The position numbers and the translations under genes are program-made. Shown piece by piece: positions 58,864-64,000 of a stretch of 64,000 bases of DNA; the stretch's first letter is position 1, and the number at the start of each line of letters is the position of its first letter. Source of the stretch: Ascidiaceihabitans sp029251465 (GTDB lineage Bacteria > Pseudomonadota > Alphaproteobacteria > Rhodobacterales > Rhodobacteraceae); assembly GCF_042932805.1 (NCBI RefSeq), contig NZ_CP170633.1:3596001-3660000 (forward strand). The letters run 5' to 3'. The notes under the pieces are model-generated. The model searched no databases. It saw only the letters and a program-made list of their open reading frames with translations, and was not told the DNA's origin.

Positions 58864-59514
58864 CTACGCCAGCAACGTGTCACCCGTCAGATGCCGCGCC
58901 AAATGGTCGTGAATTTTCTGGCGGGTAAGGGTTTCGTCCCCGGCTAGCGCTGCCGTCATGATCTCAAAATGGTGTTCGATGTTTTCCGAGATGAAGCTAA
59001 AGTTTCGATCCGCGACCATCAGCTGTTGGCGGAAACGGGCGTAGACCAGGCTATGCATTTCCTTCAGCGTTTCGGACTGGCAGGCTGAAATCAGGGTCTG
59101 GTGGAATTCTTGTTCGGACGCGAACCACAGGCCGACAAGGGGCTCTTGATCATCGGTGGCATGAATGCGTTTTTCGATGTGACTTAGCTGGTGGTGGGCG
59201 GCCGTTAGGCGGGCTTCCCACGCCACGCCGCCATTGCGAATGGACAAAACTGTGCCTTCGCCTTCGAGCAGCACGCGCATGTGCGTCAGCTCAATCAGCA
59301 GAGCCGGTTGACGTTCAGGAACTCGAAAACCACGCTGTTCTTGGAAATTGACCAGACCGACGGTAGACAGGCGAAACAACGCTTCGCGCACGGTGCTGGC
59401 CGAGCAACCCAGTTCGTTTCGCAAGTATTCTGCGCGCAGTTTTGTGCCATGCAGAAACCCGTTCGAAATCAGGCGGTGCCGCAAGGCTTCGTAAATGTCT
59501 TTGTCTTGGGTCAT
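58864..59514 (-). CDS. GntR family regulator, FCD (FadR/VanR) subfamily
   Basis: A 216-residue regulator. The N-terminal winged helix (LRAEYLRNELGCSASTVREA, ALFRLSTVGLVNFQEQRGFR) precedes an all-helical FCD ligand domain with candidate metal-binding residues in WFASEQEFHQTLISAC, SENIEHHFEIMTAAL and IHDHLARHL. Such proteins commonly sense sugar acids or other carboxylates. It is divergent from the TRAP operon across a 203-bp AT-rich gap that contains a perfect 12-bp inverted repeat, so it most likely controls that operon. Confidence 0.9.
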   Translation of the reverse strand: MTQDKDIYEALRHRLISNGFLHGTKLRAEYLRNELGCSASTVREALFRLSTVGLVNFQEQRGFRVPERQPALLIELTHMRVLLEGEGTVLSIRNGGVAWEARLTAAHHQLSHIEKRIHATDDQEPLVGLWFASEQEFHQTLISACQSETLKEMHSLVYARFRQQLMVADRNFSFISENIEHHFEIMTAALAGDETLTRQKIHDHLARHLTGDTLLA

Positions 59515-59560
59515 GATTGGCTATGCGTCCATTGCAGATTTTAGCTGCCGCTGTATATCA

Positions 59561-59599
59561 CAATAATTTTGAAATTATACTAAAATCTCAAAATTATTG
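59561..59599. promoter_or_regulatory. 12-bp inverted repeat, candidate GntR operator
   Basis: CAATAATTTTGA (59561-59572) and TCAAAATTATTG (59588-59599) are perfect complements with a 15-bp spacer, in a very AT-rich patch between gntR and the TRAP operon. Half-site centres are 27 bp apart. It is the most likely binding region for the adjacent regulator. Confidence 0.6.
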
Positions 59600-59717
59600 A
59601 AAATTTACTATTTTTCTTGTGAGACTCGAATTCCCAACATAACCTTGGGTCAGCGTATCACGGACGGAGCCAATGGCTTCGCGAAACTTTGCAACGCTTC
59701 ACGTCTGGGAGGACAAT

Positions 59718-60740
59718 ATGAAATTTATGAAAACAGCGGCTACAGTTGCCGTCGCTGCGGCAATGGCTGCAACAGGTGCGATGGCCGATGGTCACGCCAC
59801 AACGAAACTGCGGATCCAAACACACTTTTCCCCTGAAACATTGTCGGGTCAGTTGGCTGCGAAATACGTCAATGACATCCAAGAGATGTCTAACGGCGAA
59901 ATTCAGATCGAAATGTTCTATTCCTCTTCCGTCGTGAAATCGGTTGAAACGTTTGACGCAGCGGCCACAGGAATTCTGGACTGCGACATGACCGGCGGCG
60001 CGTATCAAACGGGTAAAAACCCGGCGTTCCAATTTGCGGGTGACTTGATGGGTGGTTATCAGAACCCGTATCAGCAGATGGCTTGGTTGCTGCATGGCGA
60101 TGGCCGCGCAGCACTGAACGGCTTGTACAATGGCTATGACATGGAATTCATTGGTTGGTGGATCCCGGGCCCGGAATCACTGGCGTCGACCAAACCGATC
60201 CGCTCTGTTGGTGACTTCAAAGACTGGAAGTTCCGCTCTCCCCCCGGCCTTGCGACAAAAGTATTCGCAAACCTTGGCGCCTCGCCAATCGTTATGGATT
60301 TCAACGAAATCTTTACAGCGCTTGAAACCGGCATCATCGACGGCGCCGACGCGGCAAACCTGACCAACAACGTCGGCTTGGGTCTGTATGACATCGCAGA
60401 GCACACCAACTTTCCTGGTTTCCACTCTATGCCAGCGGATCACCTCGCGTGCCGCAAAGACATCTGGGATGCGATGCCTGCGCACCACCGCAAAATCATG
60501 GAAGTCGCGATGGACAGCCTCGCGTTGCACAACGCAACCAAGAACGAAGTCCAAAATGCGCAGACAGCCAAAGACCTGCGCGCCAAGGGTGTAAACCTGT
60601 ACGAATGGACACCTGAAGATCTGCAAGTTTACCGTGACGCAGTTCAAAAAGGCTGGACAGAGTTTGCAACCACACCCGAAGCCAAAGCGCTTTTGGAAAG
60701 CCACATCGCGTTCCTGAAAGACATGGGCGCAATGAAATAA
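59718..60740 (+). CDS. TRAP transporter periplasmic binding protein (DctP family)
   Basis: A 340-residue DctP-like protein. Signal peptide MKFMKTAATVAVAAAMAATG ends before DGHA. FRSPPGLATKVFANLGASPI holds the Arg that binds the ligand carboxylate in this family, and VMDFNEIFTALETGIIDGAD is the matching signature. GGGAGGACAAT before ATG 59718 is a good ribosome-binding site. It delivers an organic acid to the DctQM permeases encoded after the intervening enolase-superfamily gene. Confidence 0.92.
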   Translation: MKFMKTAATVAVAAAMAATGAMADGHATTKLRIQTHFSPETLSGQLAAKYVNDIQEMSNGEIQIEMFYSSSVVKSVETFDAAATGILDCDMTGGAYQTGKNPAFQFAGDLMGGYQNPYQQMAWLLHGDGRAALNGLYNGYDMEFIGWWIPGPESLASTKPIRSVGDFKDWKFRSPPGLATKVFANLGASPIVMDFNEIFTALETGIIDGADAANLTNNVGLGLYDIAEHTNFPGFHSMPADHLACRKDIWDAMPAHHRKIMEVAMDSLALHNATKNEVQNAQTAKDLRAKGVNLYEWTPEDLQVYRDAVQKGWTEFATTPEAKALLESHIAFLKDMGAMK

Positions 60741-60766
60741 GTCCTCTCTTGGACATTTGAACATCG

Positions 60767-60800
60767 CGGCAGGGCTTTGCAAAAGGCCCTGCCGTTTCTT
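60767..60800 (+). terminator. Hairpin after the TRAP binding-protein gene
   Basis: CGGCAGGGC (60767-60775) pairs perfectly with GCCCTGCCG (60786-60794) and is followed by TTTCTT. Partial termination here would give more binding protein than permease, as is common for transport operons. Confidence 0.7.
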
Positions 60801-60821
60801 CCTCACACATCTGAAAACCCA

Positions 60822-61991
60822 ATGAAAATCACCCGCATCACCAGCCATGTATTGCAGTACGACATGCCCGAGCAGTTGGGCTATTCGCAGCAGTACTATG
60901 CGCAACGCACGGCCCATTTGGTCGAGGTCGAAACCGATGAGGGCATCACCGGGTGGGGTGAATGTTTTGGTCCAGGCAACATTGCGCTGGCCAACAAAAA
61001 CATCGTCGAAAAGGTGATCCAACCGATGGTCTTGGGGTTAGACCCGATGGACCGCGATGTGATTTGGCACAAAGTTTACAATCTGATGCGTGATCACGGC
61101 CAAAAGGGGATGCCGCTGCAATCCTTGTCCGGTGTTGATATCGCGCTGTGGGACATTGCGGGCAAGGTCACGCGCCAGCCCATTCACAAACTGATCGGTG
61201 GTGCGCATCGCACGTCGGTGCCCTGTTATGGCTACGGTATGATGCTGCGGGATGAACCGGTCGAGGCGCTGGCCACCCGGTTTGTAGATGAGGCCGCCGC
61301 GATCAAAGATGCGGGATTTGTCGCGACCAAGATGAAGGTTGGGTTCGGTCCCAAACCTGACGTCGCCCTGTGCGAGGCTGTGCGCCGCGGCATCGGTGAC
61401 GATTTCAAATTCATGGTCGACGCCAACCACGCCTACACCACGTCGGATGCGTTCTATGTGGGGCGGGCGTTAGAAGAGCTCGACGCTTACTGGTTCGAAG
61501 AGCCCATCGCGCCCGAAGACCTAGACGGCTACCGCGAATTGCGCGCCGGTCTCAAGGTTAACATTTCTGGCGGCGAGGCTGAATTTAACCGCTGGGGCTG
61601 GCGGGCGATCCTGGAAAATCGTGGACTGGACATCGCGCAGCCAGAGGTTTGCGCGCTGGGTGGCATCAGCGAATACCTGCGCGTGCTCGCCCTGTGTCAC
61701 GCCCATTTCACGCCTGTCATCAATCATGTTTGGGGCAGTGCTATTGCTGTCGCAACAAACCTGCAATTGCTGGGTGCAATGCCGCCCTTGCCCGGTGGTC
61801 TGCACCCTTGGGAACCGATGTTGGAATTCGACACAACCGACAACAAATTCCGCGATGAATTGCTGCAAGAACCGCTCGATATCCAAGCCCAAGTCAAAGC
61901 CAACAATGGCCGCGTCGCCGTACCAACCGCCCCCGGAATCGGGGTCGAACCGGACCGCGCCTTTATCAAACACTACACCTGGGACGCCTAA
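60822..61991 (+). CDS. Second enolase-superfamily (mandelate racemase type) sugar-acid dehydratase
   Basis: About 389 residues. KxK in VATKMKVGFGPK, metal ligands in MVDANHAYTT, YWFEEPIAPEDL and SGGEAEFNRW, and a His in VINHVWGSAIAV mark the mandelate-racemase subgroup. VGGAHRTSVPCYGYGMML resembles the sugar-acid dehydratases of this group. It lies inside the TRAP operon, so its substrate is probably the transported acid. It differs clearly from the enolase-superfamily protein at 50230. ATG 60822 gives the usual MKITRI start. Confidence 0.88.
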   Translation: MKITRITSHVLQYDMPEQLGYSQQYYAQRTAHLVEVETDEGITGWGECFGPGNIALANKNIVEKVIQPMVLGLDPMDRDVIWHKVYNLMRDHGQKGMPLQSLSGVDIALWDIAGKVTRQPIHKLIGGAHRTSVPCYGYGMMLRDEPVEALATRFVDEAAAIKDAGFVATKMKVGFGPKPDVALCEAVRRGIGDDFKFMVDANHAYTTSDAFYVGRALEELDAYWFEEPIAPEDLDGYRELRAGLKVNISGGEAEFNRWGWRAILENRGLDIAQPEVCALGGISEYLRVLALCHAHFTPVINHVWGSAIAVATNLQLLGAMPPLPGGLHPWEPMLEFDTTDNKFRDELLQEPLDIQAQVKANNGRVAVPTAPGIGVEPDRAFIKHYTWDA

Positions 61992-62011
61992 GCCCTAAGG
62001 AAGGGGACACC

Positions 62012-62866
62012 ATGTCGCAAAAATCTGGATCGCTTTGGGAATGGGTCATACCGATGACCTTTTTCGTCTGTGTCTCGTGGGTGGTTTGGCAACTGCCTGC
62101 CTTCATTCTGGACTGGATTCCGCCGGCCAGTGAATCGCTTTATGGGCAGGTCGAGGCGATCTTTATGCGCTCGGATATTATCGCCTTATCCCCGATTTTC
62201 AACAAACATATCGACATCGTTGATCTGATCGCTTTGGTGATGATCCCGGTGACGTTGATCTTGGGTATTCGCACCGTGCGCCGCGCGTCATTAGAGAACG
62301 AAAACTTCAAAGCCATCGACAAAATCGCGATGTTCCTCGGGCGCGTGACGATGATGATGATTGTGACCCTAACATGCGTCATGCTGTACGAAGTGTTCGT
62401 GCGCTACGTGGTTGAACGCCCCACACTTTGGGCCAATGAAACCACCCTTTGGTTGGCAAGCTTCGTGTTTCTGCTGGCCGGTCTGTACGCCATGCAACAG
62501 CGCAGCCATATCCGTATTGTGCTGCTGTATGATGCTGTGCCGCGCAACGTGCAGCGGGCGTTTGATGTGATCTCGACCTTGCTGATAATTCTGTTTGCTG
62601 CGGCGACTGTGTTTGGCAGTTACAAATACGTTTTCTACAACAAGCTCTACAAATGGGAGCTGTACGGATCGGCCTTTAACCCGCCGATTCCGGCGACGTT
62701 GCAGCCGATGGTTTTGATCGTCATCACGCTGGTTGCCATTCAATCGGTCATCAATTTGATCAATGACTGGAACGCCGATCCGGCAAGCCTGCGCACCCCC
62801 GAAGTTGACGAAGACGAAATCGAAGCGATCAAACGGTCCCTTGGCCAAGATGTGGAGTCTAAATAA
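62012..62866 (+). CDS. TRAP transporter small permease (DctQ family), long form
   Basis: A 284-residue membrane protein. The DctQ core (about 100-250: MIVTLTCVMLYEVFVRYVVE, RPTLWANETTLWLASFVFLL, YAMQQRSHIRIVLLYDAVPR) is preceded by about 95 extra residues with one helix near residues 10-35 and another near 65-85. Usual DctQ proteins are 160-200 residues. AAGGAAGGGGACACC precedes ATG 62012. The stop shares a base with the start of the large permease gene. Confidence 0.9.
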   Translation: MSQKSGSLWEWVIPMTFFVCVSWVVWQLPAFILDWIPPASESLYGQVEAIFMRSDIIALSPIFNKHIDIVDLIALVMIPVTLILGIRTVRRASLENENFKAIDKIAMFLGRVTMMMIVTLTCVMLYEVFVRYVVERPTLWANETTLWLASFVFLLAGLYAMQQRSHIRIVLLYDAVPRNVQRAFDVISTLLIILFAAATVFGSYKYVFYNKLYKWELYGSAFNPPIPATLQPMVLIVITLVAIQSVINLINDWNADPASLRTPEVDEDEIEAIKRSLGQDVESK

Positions 62867-64000
62867 TGGATATCGGCACAATTTCACTGATCGTAATGCT
62901 GGCGCTGATTGCGCTTTTGGCGATTGGTATGCCGCTGGGTTTTGCCTCTGCTGTGTTGGCCGTCGCCGTTTTGGTGATGAAATTTGAACCTGCGTTAATC
63001 ACGAATCCGATGTCGTTCGGTGATGGGATGCTTACGGGGCGGCCGGGGACGGGCGCGCTAAACCTGATGCAGAATAAAATATATGGGCTTTTGACGGACT
63101 ATGTCCTGATATCGATCCCGTTGTTCATTTTTATGGCGTCGCTGCTGGAACGATCCGGCGTGGCGAAAACCATGTACGATTCACTGTCGATGTGGCTGAA
63201 CCGAACCCGTGGTGGCATTGCGATTGTGACGTCGATCATGGCGGTGATCATGGCAGCGATGTCGGGGATCATCGGTGGTGAAGTAGTGTTGCTGGGTCTG
63301 ATTGCCTTGCCGCAGATGCTACGGCTTGGGTATAATCAGAACCTTGCGATCGGGACGATTTGCGCCTCGGGCAGCTTGGGCACGATGATCCCGCCATCCA
63401 TTGTTTTAATCATCTACGGGTTGATCACTGAAACCTCGATCAAGGCGCTGTTCACCGCATCGTTTGTCCCGGGCTTTATGCTGGCCAGTTTCATTATCAT
63501 CTACATTATTGTGCGCACGCAGATCCGACCCCAAGACGCGCCTCTGCCTGATCCGGTACCCGGTGACCCGGTTGGGCGTGAAAAGGCGGGCTTGTTTTTT
63601 GCATTCCTGAACGTGCTGCTGATTGCAGGCGCGGTGGTGTTGTTCGTTCGTGCGGGGTTCATCGAATTCTCGGGGCAGAATGCGGCCAACGATGGTGACC
63701 CTTACGCATTGGCATCGATCGGCGCGATGATGAAATTGGGCTTGGTCATTGCGGCAGCTTTGGGCGTTGCGTTCTTTGCATTTGGCAAGGAACGATCCGC
63801 GCGCGGCTGGAAATTGGGCAAAGGTTTGGTTCCTCCAATCATCGTGATTGGCGTCGTTCTTGGGTCTATTTACGGTGGTATCACGGGCATTACCGAAGCC
63901 GCCGGAATGGGCGCGTTGGCGGTATTCCTGATTGCGGTTTTGCTGCACTACACGACCGAAGAATGGGTGGCGTTGGCCCGCAGTCGGGCCGCACGTATCG
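62866..64000 (+). CDS. TRAP transporter large permease (DctM family), truncated by the window end
   Basis: The frame starts at ATG 62866 (TAATG overlap with the small-permease gene) and is open to the window edge, 378 codons. It shows the DctM pattern of many hydrophobic helices: LLAIGMPLGFASAVLAVAVL, VLISIPLFIFMASLLERSGV, IMAAMSGIIGGEVVLLGLIA and CASGSLGTMIPPSIVLIIYG. It is the ion-coupled transport channel of the system. The C-terminus lies outside, so completeness cannot be judged. Confidence 0.92.
   Translation, partial: MDIGTISLIVMLALIALLAIGMPLGFASAVLAVAVLVMKFEPALITNPMSFGDGMLTGRPGTGALNLMQNKIYGLLTDYVLISIPLFIFMASLLERSGVAKTMYDSLSMWLNRTRGGIAIVTSIMAVIMAAMSGIIGGEVVLLGLIALPQMLRLGYNQNLAIGTICASGSLGTMIPPSIVLIIYGLITETSIKALFTASFVPGFMLASFIIIYIIVRTQIRPQDAPLPDPVPGDPVGREKAGLFFAFLNVLLIAGAVVLFVRAGFIEFSGQNAANDGDPYALASIGAMMKLGLVIAAALGVAFFAFGKERSARGWKLGKGLVPPIIVIGVVLGSIYGGITGITEAAGMGALAVFLIAVLLHYTTEEWVALARSRAARI

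Overview
The window reads as chromosomal DNA of a marine-type alphaproteobacterium, most likely a roseobacter-group member of the Rhodobacteraceae. The case rests on gene content and order: rimP-nusA-ylxR-infB, the lptC-lptA-lptB / hpf / ptsN group without rpoN between lptB and hpf, PaaX-type control of a compact phenylacetate operon, DUF5928-type glycosyltransferases, a DctPQM TRAP transporter and many 4-bp ATGA/GTGA overlaps. Coding density is very high. I saw no rRNA, tRNA, CRISPR array, insertion sequence or phage gene.

Layout. 1-4096: end of a glutaredoxin, a nitrilase-type amidase, a MarR regulator, ubiG, proline iminopeptidase and a short solute-binding-like protein. 4107-9613: a probable rimP leader/attenuator, then rimP-nusA-ylxR-infB ending in a strong intrinsic terminator. 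9624-12294 (minus strand): a 40-residue protein, mutT, argJ and a parvulin isomerase. 12306-17875: secA, preceded by a possible 51-codon upstream reading frame, then two exported proteins of unknown role, one a PstS-like/OmpA fusion. 17872-24970: radC, dnaJ, dnaK, alkB, an SH3 protein, an ABC-2 export permease and cysQ. 24970-34414: kdsB followed by an envelope-glycan cluster (five glycosyltransferase-type genes with galU, galE and a two-module sulfotransferase). 34411-39165 (minus): ptsN, hpf, lptBAC, kdsD and a short RNase D, a lipopolysaccharide and stress block.

39223-46775 is a minus-strand phenylacetate operon (thiolase, paaABCDE, paaZ, paaX) that lacks the CoA ligase and the paaF/G/H functions. 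46874-48749 is a divergent pair fitting L-idonate/gluconate oxidation. 48797-50223 holds two small-molecule exporters. 50230-64000 is a sugar-acid region: a minus-strand five-gene operon (SDR, IlvD/Edd dehydratase, FAH-family hydrolase, D-2-hydroxyacid dehydrogenase, enolase-superfamily dehydratase), a plus-strand pair (HIBADH-like and DenD-like dehydrogenases), an unrecognised 327-residue protein, a GntR/FCD regulator beside a perfect 12-bp inverted repeat, and a TRAP transporter operon containing a second enolase-superfamily gene. The last gene, the large TRAP permease, runs off the window. Together these suggest uptake of an aldonic or uronic-type acid, dehydration, oxidation to a 2,4-diketo acid and hydrolytic cleavage to pyruvate plus a short hydroxyacid.

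The items most worth following up are the SecM-like geometry of the small frame upstream of secA, the rimP leader, the sugar-acid region with its unknown protein and operator-like repeat, the two-module sulfotransferase, and the recurrent sharing of one TTAR tetranucleotide as the stop of both genes in five convergent pairs.
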